This document shows, one piece after another, positions 17,497-27,700 of a stretch of DNA of 64,000 nucleotides. Numbering within the stretch: the first letter of the stretch is position 1; the number at the start of each line of letters is the position of its first letter. Source of the DNA: Pseudobacillus lumedeiriae (GTDB lineage Bacteria; Bacillota; Bacilli; Bacillales; Domibacillaceae). The notes under the pieces were generated by a model, which was given only the letters and a program-made list of their open reading frames with translations, was not told the DNA's origin and searched no databases. The position numbers and the translations under genes are program-made. The DNA is taken from contig NZ_JAUIYO010000016.1 in NCBI RefSeq assembly GCF_044891285.1, positions 1 to 64,000 of the forward strand, in the 5' to 3' direction.

Positions 17497-17525
17497 TTGA
17501 AATATTAAGTGAATAATGATAATAT
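17497..17525 (+). promoter_or_regulatory. Promoter of rplK-rplA
   Basis: TTGAAA (17497-17502), a 17-bp spacer and TAATAT (17520-17525) lie 125 bp before rplK. Confidence 0.6.
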
Positions 17526-17596
17526 TTTTAAGTCAGTATGTCTTTAAGACAGACTAATTTTAATTAATCATCTTTATATATTAAAGATGTTATTGA

Positions 17597-17623
17597 GTGG
17601 GAGGGGGAAACCCCAAATACCAC
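17597..17623 (+). promoter_or_regulatory. L1-binding-type leader motif before rplK
   Basis: GTGGGAGG at 17597 and a downstream AAATACCAC ending at 17623 form a stem with internal GGGG/CCCC pairing. This resembles the ribosomal protein L1 target that mimics the 23S rRNA L1 site and controls L11-L1 operons. A second similar motif precedes rplA. Confidence 0.65.
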
Positions 17624-17649
17624 ATCACGGACTTAAGGAGGTGTGTCTC

Positions 17650-18075
17650 GTGGCTAAAAAAGTTATTAAAGTGGTTAAGTTGCAAATCCCTGCAGGTAAA
17701 GCTAATCCAGCGCCGCCGGTAGGTCCTGCACTTGGTCAAGCTGGTGTGAATATCATGGGATTCTGTAAGGAATTTAATGCGCGCACAGCCGATCAAGCTG
17801 GTTTGATCATTCCGGTTGAAATTTCGGTTTTTGAAGACCGTTCATTTACATTCATCACAAAAACTCCGCCGGCTGCTGTTCTTCTTAAGAAAGCGGCAGG
17901 TATTGAGTCTGGTTCAGGTGAGCCAAACCGCAATAAAGTTGCTACAGTAAAACGTGATAAAGTTCGCGAAATTGCTGAAACAAAAATGCCAGACCTTAAC
18001 GCAGCTAGTGTTGAAGCAGCTATGCGTATGGTTGAAGGTACTGCCCGCAGCATGGGAATTGTGATCGAAGACTAA
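17650..18075 (+). CDS. rplK: Ribosomal protein L11
   Basis: L11 binds the GTPase-associated centre of 23S rRNA and is needed for RelA activation. The 141-residue protein has the proline-rich hinge region LQIPAGKANPAPPVGPALGQ near residues 10-29 and the C-terminal RNA-binding domain. Start GTG 17650 follows AAGGAGGTG. Longer in-frame extension would pass through the L1-type leader motif. Confidence 0.96.
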   Translation: MAKKVIKVVKLQIPAGKANPAPPVGPALGQAGVNIMGFCKEFNARTADQAGLIIPVEISVFEDRSFTFITKTPPAAVLLKKAAGIESGSGEPNRNKVATVKRDKVREIAETKMPDLNAASVEAAMRMVEGTARSMGIVIED

Positions 18076-18149
18076 TTGTCGTATGAAGGTGTTTGTTCAA
18101 GGGTTGCGCTGTGAATGTATGTCTATTACTTCACTCGCAACCTTTATTC

Positions 18150-18175
18150 GTGGGAGGTTATTCCGCTAAAACCAC
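18150..18175 (+). promoter_or_regulatory. Second L1-binding-type motif, before rplA
   Basis: GTGGGAGG at 18150 and CTAAAACCAC ending at 18175 form a closed stem-loop just ahead of the rplA ribosome-binding site. The shape matches the motif before rplK, so L1 may repress its own translation here. This is inferred from similarity only. Confidence 0.6.
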
Positions 18176-18194
18176 ATAAGGAGGAAATTTTAAC

Positions 18195-18896
18195 ATGGCT
18201 AAAAAAGGTAAAAAGTTTCAAGAAGTAGCGAATCTTGTTGATCGTACAACGAACTACGACTTGAACGAAGCGATTGAGTTAGTAAAGAAAACAAACTTTG
18301 TAAAGTTTGACGCAACAGTAGAAGCGGCTTTCCGTCTAGGAGTAGACCCGAAGAAAGCTGATCAGCAAATCCGTGGAGCAGTTGTACTGCCAAACGGTAC
18401 AGGTAAGACACAAAAAGTTTTAGTATTTGCTAAAGGTGAAAAAGCGAAAGAAGCTGAAGCGGCTGGCGCTGATTACGTAGGCGATGCTGATTACATCAAC
18501 AAAATCCAACAAGGTTGGTTTGAATTTGACGTAATCGTTGCTACACCTGACATGATGGGTGAAGTTGGTAAATTAGGTCGTGTTCTTGGACCTAAAGGCC
18601 TTATGCCAAACCCTAAAACAGGTACAGTTACGTTTGATGTTGCGAAAGCAATTGAAGAAATTAAAGCTGGTAAAGTGGAATATCGTGTAGATAAAGCTGG
18701 AAACATTCACGTTCCAATCGGTAAAGTTTCTTTTGATAACGAAAAGTTAGCTGAGAACTTTAGCGCAGTTTTTGACACAATGCTAAAAGCAAAACCATCT
18801 GCAGCTAAAGGCACATACATGAAGAATGTAACAATTACTTCAACAATGGGCCCTGGTATCAAAGTAGATCCTTCTTCTGTAGCTGCTGTAAATTAA
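18195..18896 (+). CDS. rplA: Ribosomal protein L1
   Basis: L1 forms the mobile L1 stalk of the 50S subunit and acts as a translational repressor. The 233-residue protein carries the signature segment LGPKGLMPNPKTGTV near residues 130-145 and the RNA-binding domain I pieces at both ends. RBS AAGGAGGAAA. Confidence 0.97.
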   Translation: MAKKGKKFQEVANLVDRTTNYDLNEAIELVKKTNFVKFDATVEAAFRLGVDPKKADQQIRGAVVLPNGTGKTQKVLVFAKGEKAKEAEAAGADYVGDADYINKIQQGWFEFDVIVATPDMMGEVGKLGRVLGPKGLMPNPKTGTVTFDVAKAIEEIKAGKVEYRVDKAGNIHVPIGKVSFDNEKLAENFSAVFDTMLKAKPSAAKGTYMKNVTITSTMGPGIKVDPSSVAAVN

Positions 18897-18897
18897 G

Positions 18898-18926
18898 TTG
18901 ACAACAGTTTTTTTATTTGATATAAT
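18898..18926 (+). promoter_or_regulatory. Strong promoter of rplJ-rplL
   Basis: TTGACA (18898-18903), 17 bp and TATAAT (18921-18926), with TG one base before the -10. This is a near-perfect SigA promoter directly after rplA. Confidence 0.92.
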
Positions 18927-18959
18927 TCATTCTGTTGCAAAATAATATGAACATTTATA

Positions 18960-19080
18960 CCGTAGACAGCAGGTGCTGAAAAGCTTAATTTCCCGCCGAG
19001 GTAATACGAATATATATAGTATGGCAGTTTGCTGTGCTTTTCGTAACCTCCATGTCTACGAGACATGGAGGTTTCTACTT
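18960..19080 (+). promoter_or_regulatory. L10 leader (L10/L12 autoregulatory RNA)
   Basis: CGTAGACAGCAGGTGC followed by CCCGCCGAGG is the classical L10-leader core bound by the L10(L12)4 complex. Downstream, AACCTCCATGTCT (19045-19057) pairs perfectly with AGACATGGAGGTT (19061-19073). This strong hairpin is probably the regulated terminator. Confidence 0.85.
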
Positions 19081-19156
19081 TCATGTAAGGTATGAATGGA
19101 CAGGCAGAACGAGAAAGTGTAAAACTTTTTCTCAGAAATCTATAGGAGGTGTAAAG

Positions 19157-19657
19157 ATGAGCAGTGTAATCGAGCAAAAGAAACAGTTAGTAAGTGATAT
19201 CGCTGAAAAATTCAAAAATAGCGCTTCTACAATAGTAGTAGACTATCGTGGATTAACAGTAAGCCAAGTAACTGAGCTTCGTAAGCAGCTTCGTGAAGCG
19301 GGTGTTGAATTTAAAGTATATAAAAACACTTTAACTCGCCGTGCAGCTGAAGCAGCAGAGATTTCTGGATTAGATGAATTCTTAACTGGACCGAACGCGA
19401 TTGCTTTCAGTAACGAAGATGTGATTGCACCAGCGAAAATCCTTAACAGCTTCGCAAAAGAAAATGAAGCGTTAGAAATTAAAGCCGGTGTTCTTGAAGG
19501 AAATCTTGTAACGATGGAAGAAGTGAAAGCTCTTGCTGAACTTCCGTCCCGCGAAGGACTTCTTTCTATGCTACTCAGCGTGTTGCAAGCTCCAATGCGC
19601 AACTTCGCTTTGGCAGCAAAAGCTGTTGCCGATCAAAAAGAAGAACAAGGCGCGTAA
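19157..19657 (+). CDS. rplJ: Ribosomal protein L10
   Basis: L10 anchors the L7/L12 dimers at the base of the ribosomal stalk. The 166-residue protein has the N-terminal rRNA-binding part (VVDYRGLTVSQVTELR) and a C-terminal helix that binds L12. ATG 19157 follows AGGAGGTG. The in-frame upstream extension lies inside the leader and was rejected. Confidence 0.96.
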   Translation: MSSVIEQKKQLVSDIAEKFKNSASTIVVDYRGLTVSQVTELRKQLREAGVEFKVYKNTLTRRAAEAAEISGLDEFLTGPNAIAFSNEDVIAPAKILNSFAKENEALEIKAGVLEGNLVTMEEVKALAELPSREGLLSMLLSVLQAPMRNFALAAKAVADQKEEQGA

Positions 19658-19723
19658 GCTGATTTTTTCAGCCGTTGCGTAAACGAATAAAAAGAATGTA
19701 AAAATTAAGGAGGAAATTTTAAA

Positions 19724-20089
19724 ATGACTAAAGAGCAAATCATTGATGCGATTAAAGAAATGTCCGTTCTTGACTTAAACGACTTAGTAAAAGCAATTGA
19801 AGAAGAATTTGGTGTAACTGCGGCTGCTCCTGTAGCAGTAGTAGGTGGAGCTGCTGGTGGAGACGCTGCAGCTGAGAAAACTGAATTCGACGTTGTACTT
19901 GCTGATGCAGGCGGTCAAAAAATTAAAGTTATTAAAGTTGTTCGCGAAATCACAGGCCTTGGTCTTAAAGAAGCGAAAGAACTTGTTGATAACACTCCAA
20001 AAGCAGTTAAAGAAGCAGTATCTAAAGAAGAAGCTGAAGAAATCAAAGCTAAACTTGAAGAAGTTGGCGCTGGCGTAGAAGTTAAGTAA
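19724..20089 (+). CDS. rplL: Ribosomal protein L7/L12
   Basis: The stalk protein recruits translational GTPases. The 121-residue protein has the N-terminal dimerisation helices, an Ala/Val/Gly-rich flexible hinge (about 35-53) and the C-terminal domain with KIKVIKVVREITGLGLKEAK. RBS AAGGAGGAAA. Synthesis is coupled to L10. Confidence 0.97.
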   Translation: MTKEQIIDAIKEMSVLDLNDLVKAIEEEFGVTAAAPVAVVGGAAGGDAAAEKTEFDVVLADAGGQKIKVIKVVREITGLGLKEAKELVDNTPKAVKEAVSKEEAEEIKAKLEEVGAGVEVK

Positions 20090-20109
20090 TTAAGCAACTT
20101 TGAAAAACC

Positions 20110-20142
20110 AAAAGTCCGCTGGATTCAGCGGACTTTTATTTA
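20110..20142 (+). terminator. Rho-independent terminator after rplL
   Basis: AAAAGTCCGCTG and CAGCGGACTTTT form a perfect 12-bp stem with a four-base loop, followed by T-rich sequence. Confidence 0.92.
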
Positions 20143-20233
20143 TGAATGAAGAAATGACAGATTTTTATATGTCATTTCGATGTCTAGTTTTAGTTACTTT
20201 TTTAAATTAAATTGCCGGAGTGGAGGAATAGGT

Positions 20234-20836
20234 GTGACAAACCATTATTTTTCGCAAACGCCGGATAGTGAAAGTAATCCGGTATTTTGGGAGTATTCCT
20301 TAAAAGGCCGGACGTTTCGTTTTAAAACAGATGCTGGTGTTTTTTCGAAAAAGGAAGTTGACTTTGGTTCGCGTCTGTTAATTGAAACCTTTCAGGTGCC
20401 TGAAATGGAAGGGCCAGTTCTGGATGCTGGCTGCGGATATGGGCCGATTGGTCTTTCGGTTGCATCCATATTACCTGATAGAATGGTTCATATGATTGAT
20501 GTTAATCAGCGGGCTCTTTCGTTAGCAAAAGAAAATGCCGCTCTTAATCATATAGACAATGTCAAGATTTATGAGAGTGATCGGCTGGGAAATGTCCATG
20601 AAACAGGGTTTGCGGCTATATTAACAAATCCGCCCATTCGAGCCGGGAAAAAAGTAGTATTTGATTTTTTTCGTCAGAGTTATGAGAAGCTTGCTGAAGG
20701 TGGCTGGCTGTGGATTGTTATCCAAAAAAAACAAGGAGCTCCTTCTGCTATTAAAGAAGTAGAATCCTTATTTGGAAATGTAGAAACAGTTCACCGCTCA
20801 AAAGGTTACTACATCATCAAGGCGGAAAAACGTTGA
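20234..20836 (+). CDS. ybxB: Class I SAM-dependent methyltransferase (RsmC-like, YbxB)
   Basis: This protein probably methylates rRNA. RsmC makes m2G1207 in 16S rRNA of E. coli, but the Bacillus target is not proven. The 200-residue protein has the SAM-binding motif LDAGCGYGPIG (near residue 62) and the catalytic NPPIRAGK motif (near 137). Start GTG 20234 follows GGAGGAATAG. It sits between rplL and rpoB, as in B. subtilis. Confidence 0.88.
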   Translation: MTNHYFSQTPDSESNPVFWEYSLKGRTFRFKTDAGVFSKKEVDFGSRLLIETFQVPEMEGPVLDAGCGYGPIGLSVASILPDRMVHMIDVNQRALSLAKENAALNHIDNVKIYESDRLGNVHETGFAAILTNPPIRAGKKVVFDFFRQSYEKLAEGGWLWIVIQKKQGAPSAIKEVESLFGNVETVHRSKGYYIIKAEKR

Positions 20837-20892
20837 CTGGCAAATGGCACTATGTTAGTATTATAAAATGCCAATATAATACTTGTGTCCAT

Positions 20893-20921
20893 TTTTACTA
20901 AAATAATTTATATTGTATAAT
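20893..20921 (+). promoter_or_regulatory. Possible rpoB promoter
   Basis: TATAAT at 20916-20921 with a TTTTAC-like -35 at 20893-20898, 17 bp apart. The -35 match is poor, so this is a candidate only. Confidence 0.35.
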
Positions 20922-20975
20922 TACTGGTTAAAATGGCTACGATGATAAAATAATAGTTCATCATGTGTAAAAATG

Positions 20976-21006
20976 AGGTTTTCTTTGAAAAAACCTTTTT
21001 ATTTTT
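20976..21006 (+). terminator. Terminator-like hairpin in the rpoB leader
   Basis: AGGTTTT pairs with AAAACCT around CTTTGAA and is followed by T-rich sequence, about 80 bases before rpoB. It may limit read-through or act as an attenuator. Confidence 0.5.
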
Positions 21007-21083
21007 GTCTTATGGCAAGGCTGGATGCCTGCTGCTAAGAAGTATATGGGCAACTAAAACGCTTGATTTGAGGGGTGAATCAG

Positions 21084-24000
21084 TTGGTAGGTCAACTAGT
21101 TCAGTATGGACGACACCGCCAGCGCAGAAGTTATGCGCGCATTAGTGAAGTTTTAGAATTACCAAATCTCATTGAGATCCAAACATCCTCCTATCAGTGG
21201 TTTCTTGATGAGGGCTTGAGAGAAATGTTTCAGGATATTTCTCCTATTGAAGATTTCACTGGTAATCTTGCACTGGAATTTATCGATTACAGTCTCGGAG
21301 AACCGAAATATCCGGTGGATGAGTCTAAGGAGCGCGATGTAACTTATTCAGCTCCACTTCGAGTAAAAGTCCGTCTTTTAAATAAAGAGACTGGTGAAGT
21401 AAAGGATCAGGAAGTATTCATGGGCGACTTTCCGCTTATGACCGAAACAGGAACATTTGTTATTAATGGAGCAGAGCGTGTTATCGTATCTCAGCTTGTT
21501 CGTTCTCCAAGTGTGTATTACAGTGGGAAACTGGACAAAAACGGAAAACGCGGTTTTACTGCTACTGTTATTCCGAACCGAGGAGCTTGGCTGGAATATG
21601 AAACAGATGCAAAAGATATTGTATATGTTCGTATTGACCGTACGCGAAAATTGCCAATTACTGTGTTGTTACGTGCTCTTGGGTTTGGCTCTGATCAAGA
21701 AATCATCGACCTTATCGGCGATAATGAATACATTCGCAATACACTTGAAAAAGATAACACGGAGAGTACCGAAAAAGCGCTCATTGAAATTTATGAGCGG
21801 CTGCGTCCGGGCGAACCTCCAACTGTTGAAAATGCCAAAAGCTTGCTGATCTCCCGTTTCTTTGACCCGAAACGATATGATCTTGCCAGCGTCGGGCGTT
21901 ATAAAATGAATAAAAAGCTTCACACAAAAAATCGTTTATTCGGACAACGCTTGGCCGAAACATTGGCTGACCCGGAAACTGGCGAAATTATTGCTGAAAA
22001 GGGTACGCTTCTTGACCGCCGTGCACTTGATAAGATTATCCCGAATTTAGAAAATGGTGTTGGCTTTAAGACATACAAACAATCGGGCGGAGTAGTAGAA
22101 GAAGACATTGTTATTCAGTCCATTAAAGTATATGCACCGAACAGTGATGAGGAAAAAGTGATCAATATTATCGGGAACGGCTTCCCAGATGTAAACGTGA
22201 AGCACATTACTCCTGCTGATATTATTTCATCTATCGGCTACTTCTTTAACTTGCTCTATGGTGTTGGAGACACAGACGATATCGATCACTTAGGTAATCG
22301 TCGTCTTCGTTCTGTTGGGGAACTGCTTCAGAATCAATTCAGAATCGGTTTGTCTCGGATGGAACGTGTAGTTCGTGAACGGATGTCGATTCAGGATGCG
22401 AATACTATTACACCGCAGCAGCTTATTAACATTCGTCCGGTCATTGCTTCTATTAAAGAGTTTTTTGGAAGCTCTCAGCTATCACAATTTATGGATCAGA
22501 CCAATCCGTTAGCAGAATTGACGCATAAGCGTCGTCTATCTGCCCTTGGACCTGGTGGATTAACGAGGGAACGTGCAGGATTTGAAGTGCGTGACGTTCA
22601 CTATTCTCACTATGGCCGTATGTGTCCAATTGAAACACCTGAGGGACCAAACATCGGACTGATCAACTCACTATCTACTTATGCAAAAGTAAACCGGTTT
22701 GGCTTTATTGAAACACCGTACCGGAAAGTAGACCCTGATACCGGAAAAGTGACAGACCGAATTGACTATTTAACAGCTGATGAAGAAGACAACTATGTTG
22801 TGGCGCAAGCTAACGTCTTGCTCGATGAAGATGGTTCATTTATCGAAGAAGAAGTAGTAGCCCGCTTCCGGAGTGAAAACACAGTTGTAAAACGCGAGCG
22901 TGTAGATTACATGGACGTTTCGCCAAAACAAGTAGTATCTGCTGCAACTGCTTGTATTCCGTTCTTAGAAAACGATGACTCTAACCGGGCATTAATGGGA
23001 GCGAACATGCAGCGTCAAGCTGTGCCTTTAATGCAGCCAGAAGCGCCGATTGTCGGTACAGGCATGGAGTACGTTTCAGGGAAAGACTCTGGAGCTGCTG
23101 TTATTTGTAAAGCGCCTGGTATTGTTGAGCATGTAGAAGCGCGGGAAATTTGGGTTCGTCGTGTGGAAGAGATAGATGGCAAAGAAGTAAAAGGTAATTT
23201 GGATAAATACCGCCTGCTTAAATTTATCCGATCAAACCAAGGTACATGCTACAACCAACGGCCGATTGTTAGTGTCGGTGACCGCGTAACAAAAGGCGAA
23301 GTTCTTGCTGATGGACCTTCCATGGAAAAAGGCGAGCTTGCTCTAGGGCGCAACGTCATGGTTGCCTTCATGACATGGGATGGATACAACTATGAAGATG
23401 CGATCATCATGAGCGAAAGACTCGTGAAAGATGACGTATATACTTCTATCCATATTGAAGAATATGAGTCAGAGTCTCGAGATACAAAGCTTGGACCGGA
23501 AGAAATCACTCGTGATATTCCGAACGTTGGAGAAGATGCTCTTCGTAACCTTGATGAGCGTGGAATTATTCGTGTAGGAGCCGAAGTAAAGGATGGCGAT
23601 TTGCTTGTTGGGAAAGTAACGCCAAAAGGTGTCACTGAACTAACTGCAGAAGAGCGGCTGTTACATGCCATTTTCGGTGAAAAAGCGCGTGAAGTACGCG
23701 ATACGTCCTTACGTGTTCCGCACGGCGGTGGGGGAATCGTCCTTGATGTAAAAGTATTTAACCGTGAAGATGGCGATGAACTGCCACCGGGTGTAAATCA
23801 GCTTGTTCGTGTATATATCGTTCAGAAACGTAAGATTTCTGAAGGTGATAAAATGGCTGGACGACACGGAAACAAAGGGGTTATCTCCCGTATTTTGCCG
23901 GAGGAAGACATGCCTTACCTTCCAGATGGTACACCGGTTGATATCATGTTAAACCCATTAGGGGTACCTTCCCGTATGAACATTGGACAGGTAATGGAGC

Positions 24001-24638
24001 TTCATTTAGGTATGGCAGCCCGCTATTTAGGAATGCATGTAGCGACTCCTGTATTTGATGGAGCGACAGAAGACGATGTTTGGGAAACAATTGAAGAATC
24101 CGGTATGTCTCGTGATGCCAAAACTGTTCTTTATGATGGCCGAAGCGGGGAACCATTTGACAACCGTGTTTCTGTCGGTATCATGTATATGATCAAACTG
24201 GCGCACATGGTTGATGATAAGCTGCATGCCCGTTCAACGGGGCCATATTCCCTTGTTACTCAGCAGCCGCTTGGAGGGAAAGCTCAATTTGGCGGTCAGC
24301 GTTTTGGAGAGATGGAAGTATGGGCGCTTGAAGCTTATGGAGCTGCTTATACACTTCAGGAAATTCTTACTGTCAAATCAGATGATATCGTTGGCCGTGT
24401 AAAAACATATGAGGCGATCGTCAAAGGTGAAAATGTTCCAGAGCCTGGAGTTCCGGAGTCATTTAAAGTATTGATTAAAGAACTTCAAAGCTTAGGTATG
24501 GATGTTAAGATCATGTCTGGAGACGATCAGGAAATTGAAATGCGTGATTTAGAAGACGAAGAGGATCTTCAGCAGGCAGATACATTAAATATTGCCCCTG
24601 AAGAAAAATTGTCTGAAAAAGTAAGTTCAACGGATTAA
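21084..24638 (+). CDS. rpoB: RNA polymerase beta subunit
   Basis: This is the catalytic beta subunit. The 1184-residue protein is collinear with Firmicute RpoB from MVGQLVQYGRHRQRRSYARI onward. The rifampicin region has the wild-type residues (SQLSQFMDQTNPLAE and THKRRLSALGPGG). The C-terminal PLGGKAQFGGQRFGEMEVWA block is present. TTG 21084 lies 8 bases after GAGGGG and matches the TTG start used in B. subtilis; GTG 21075 overlaps the Shine-Dalgarno. Confidence 0.97.
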   Translation: MVGQLVQYGRHRQRRSYARISEVLELPNLIEIQTSSYQWFLDEGLREMFQDISPIEDFTGNLALEFIDYSLGEPKYPVDESKERDVTYSAPLRVKVRLLNKETGEVKDQEVFMGDFPLMTETGTFVINGAERVIVSQLVRSPSVYYSGKLDKNGKRGFTATVIPNRGAWLEYETDAKDIVYVRIDRTRKLPITVLLRALGFGSDQEIIDLIGDNEYIRNTLEKDNTESTEKALIEIYERLRPGEPPTVENAKSLLISRFFDPKRYDLASVGRYKMNKKLHTKNRLFGQRLAETLADPETGEIIAEKGTLLDRRALDKIIPNLENGVGFKTYKQSGGVVEEDIVIQSIKVYAPNSDEEKVINIIGNGFPDVNVKHITPADIISSIGYFFNLLYGVGDTDDIDHLGNRRLRSVGELLQNQFRIGLSRMERVVRERMSIQDANTITPQQLINIRPVIASIKEFFGSSQLSQFMDQTNPLAELTHKRRLSALGPGGLTRERAGFEVRDVHYSHYGRMCPIETPEGPNIGLINSLSTYAKVNRFGFIETPYRKVDPDTGKVTDRIDYLTADEEDNYVVAQANVLLDEDGSFIEEEVVARFRSENTVVKRERVDYMDVSPKQVVSAATACIPFLENDDSNRALMGANMQRQAVPLMQPEAPIVGTGMEYVSGKDSGAAVICKAPGIVEHVEAREIWVRRVEEIDGKEVKGNLDKYRLLKFIRSNQGTCYNQRPIVSVGDRVTKGEVLADGPSMEKGELALGRNVMVAFMTWDGYNYEDAIIMSERLVKDDVYTSIHIEEYESESRDTKLGPEEITRDIPNVGEDALRNLDERGIIRVGAEVKDGDLLVGKVTPKGVTELTAEERLLHAIFGEKAREVRDTSLRVPHGGGGIVLDVKVFNREDGDELPPGVNQLVRVYIVQKRKISEGDKMAGRHGNKGVISRILPEEDMPYLPDGTPVDIMLNPLGVPSRMNIGQVMELHLGMAARYLGMHVATPVFDGATEDDVWETIEESGMSRDAKTVLYDGRSGEPFDNRVSVGIMYMIKLAHMVDDKLHARSTGPYSLVTQQPLGGKAQFGGQRFGEMEVWALEAYGAAYTLQEILTVKSDDIVGRVKTYEAIVKGENVPEPGVPESFKVLIKELQSLGMDVKIMSGDDQEIEMRDLEDEEDLQQADTLNIAPEEKLSEKVSSTD

Positions 24639-24650
24639 TTAATGAGCAGG

Positions 24651-24680
24651 CCGGGGGATTCCACACAGCATTCCCCGGCT
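24651..24680 (+). other. GC-rich hairpin between rpoB and rpoC
   Basis: GCCGGGG (24651-24657) pairs with CCCCGGC (24674-24680). No long T-run follows, so it looks more like an mRNA processing or stability element than a terminator. Confidence 0.6.
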
Positions 24681-24746
24681 GTCTTTCATACACAGCAGTT
24701 TAAGCATACTGGTTAAAACCTGTAGATTAAAAGGGAGGTAGGCCCC

Positions 24747-27700
24747 TTGTTAGATGTAAATAACTTTGAGTACATGAAAATCGGTCTAGCATCACCCGAT
24801 AAAATTCGATCTTGGTCATATGGTGAAGTAAAAAAACCAGAAACGATCAATTATCGTACATTAAAACCAGAAAAAGATGGATTGTTTTGTGAGCGTATTT
24901 TTGGACCGACAAAAGACTGGGAATGTCATTGTGGGAAATATAAAAGAGTGCGCTATAAAGGTGTTGTCTGTGACCGCTGCGGAGTAGAAGTAACAAAAGC
25001 TAAAGTTCGCCGGGAACGTATGGGACACATTGAACTAGCAGCTCCTGTTTCACATATCTGGTATTTTAAAGGCATCCCGAGCCGTATGGGACTTGTGTTG
25101 GATATGTCTCCGCGTGCGCTTGAAGAAGTTATTTATTTTGCTTCTTACGTTGTAACAGAAACTGGTGAAACAGCACTTGAGAAAAAACAATTGCTTTCCG
25201 AAAAGGAATACCGTGCTTATCGAGATAAGTACGGAAACAAGTTTCAAGCATCTATGGGTGCAGAGGCGATTAAAAAGCTTCTTCAGGATATTGATCTTGA
25301 AAAAGAAGTAGACTTTCTCAAAGAAGAATTAAAGAGTGCGCAAGGTCAGCGTCGAACAAGAGCAATCAAGCGTTTAGAAGTTATCGAAGCGTTCCGTCAT
25401 TCCGGAAATAAGCCGGATTGGATGATCTTAGATGTACTTCCTGTGATTCCTCCTGAGCTTCGTCCAATGGTTCAGCTGGATGGCGGCCGTTTCGCAACGT
25501 CTGACTTGAATGATTTATACCGTCGAGTAATTAACCGTAACAACCGCTTGAAGCGTCTGCTCGATCTTGGGGCACCAAGCATTATCGTTCAAAACGAAAA
25601 ACGGATGCTTCAAGAAGCAGTAGATGCATTAATTGATAATGGACGACGCGGCCGACCTGTAACAGGACCGGGGAACCGTCCGTTAAAGTCGCTTTCACAC
25701 ATGCTCAAAGGAAAACAGGGTCGTTTCCGTCAGAACTTGCTAGGGAAACGTGTTGACTATTCAGGGCGTTCCGTTATCGTTGTTGGTCCAAACTTAAAAA
25801 TGTATCAATGCGGTCTGCCGAAAGAAATGGCACTTGAATTATTCAAACCGTTTGTCATGAAAGAGCTTGTTGAAAAGGGTCTTGCACATAACATTAAGAG
25901 TGCAAAACGCAAAATTGAACGTGTTCAGCCGGAAGTATGGGATGTACTTGAAGAAGTGATTAGAGAGCACCCTGTTCTTCTGAACCGTGCTCCAACTCTT
26001 CACCGTCTTGGCATTCAAGCATTTGAGCCTACACTTGTAGAGGGGCGTGCTATTCGTCTTCATCCACTTGTTTGTACAGCATATAATGCTGACTTCGACG
26101 GTGACCAAATGGCTGTTCACGTTCCGCTTTCAGCAGAAGCACAAGCAGAAGCGCGGATGTTAATGCTGGCTGCCCAAAACATCTTAAACCCGAAAGATGG
26201 AAAACCAGTTGTTACTCCGTCTCAGGATATGGTATTGGGGAACTATTATTTAACTCTTGAACGTGAAAATGCGATCGGCGAAGGCATGGTATTTAAAGAT
26301 ACGAATGAGGCAATGATTGCTTATCAGAATGGTTACGTTCATCTTCATACGAGAGTAGCTGTAGCTGCTTCTTCTTTAAATAACCAAACATTTACTGAAG
26401 AACAAAACAGCCAGTTGTTAATTACAACTGTCGGAAAGATGATTTTCAATGAAATTCTTCCGGATACATTCCCATATATTAATGAGCCGACAAATACAAA
26501 CCTAGTCATCAAAACACCGGAAAAATATTTTGTCGATCCAACTGAGAATGTAAAAGAATACATTCAAAAACAAGAGATTGTTGCTCCGTTTAAGAAGAAG
26601 ATTCTTGGAAATATCATCGCAGAAGTATTTAAACGATTTAAAATTACAGAAACATCTAAAATGCTTGACCGCATGAAGGATTTAGGATTTAAGTATTCAA
26701 CAAAAGCCGGTATTACGGTCGGTGTTGCTGATATTGTTGTATTAGGCGAGAAAGAACAAATCCTAAAAGATGCACAAGTAAAAGTCGATAATGTTATGAA
26801 ACAGTTCAGACGTGGATTAATCACAGAAGAAGAGCGTTATGACCGCGTTATTTCGATCTGGAGTTCAGCGAAAGATATCATCCAAGGCAAGTTAATGGCG
26901 TCATTAGATAAGCGCAACCCTATCTTTATGATGAGTGATTCGGGTGCCCGTGGTAACGCGTCCAACTTCACTCAGCTTGCAGGTATGCGTGGTTTGATGG
27001 CCAACCCGGCTGGACGTATTATCGAACTTCCGATTAAATCAAGTTTCCGCGAAGGTTTAACGGTATTAGAATATTTTATCTCGACACATGGAGCGCGTAA
27101 AGGACTTGCGGATACGGCTCTGAAAACAGCTGACTCAGGTTATTTAACTCGTCGTCTTGTTGACGTAGCTCAAGATGTGATCGTTCGTGAAGATGATTGC
27201 GGAACGGACCGTGGGCTTCTCATTCGCTCCATTAAGGAAGGAACAGAAGTCATTGAGCCGCTAGAAGAGCGTCTAGTAGGCCGTTATTCTAGAAAAACAA
27301 TTACACACCCTGAAACTGGGGGAGTCATTGCAAGAGAAAATGATTTAATAGATGAGGACATGACAAGCGTCATCATCAATGCAGGTATTGAAGAAGTATG
27401 GATTCGATCTGCATTCACTTGTAATACCCGTCATGGTGTATGTAAAAAATGTTATGGGCGCAACCTTGCAACTGGACAACAAGTGGAAGTGGGCGAAGCA
27501 GTTGGTATCATTGCTGCTCAATCTATTGGGGAACCAGGCACACAGCTTACGATGCGTACGTTCCATACAGGCGGGGTAGCCGGAGACGATATTACTCAAG
27601 GTTTGCCACGTATTCAGGAATTGTTTGAGGCGCGTAATCCGAAAGGTCAGGCAGTAATCTCTGAGATTGATGGTGTCGTTACAGCGATAAATGAGGGGCG

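Noticed and set aside
19034..19156. N-terminal extension of RplJ
   Set aside because: It is encoded by the leader hairpin; ATG 19157 has AGGAGGTG.
18893..19177. Minus-strand 94-residue reading frame
   Set aside because: It covers the rplJ promoter, L10 leader and terminator on the opposite strand; no ribosome-binding site or family resemblance.
19915..20097. Minus-strand and alternate-frame readings within rplL and other ribosomal genes
   Set aside because: These are shadows of strongly codon-biased real genes and lack ribosome-binding sites.
22480..22560. Possible rifampicin-resistance residues in RpoB
   Set aside because: The region reads as wild type (SQLSQFMDQTNPLAE, THKRRLSALGPGG).
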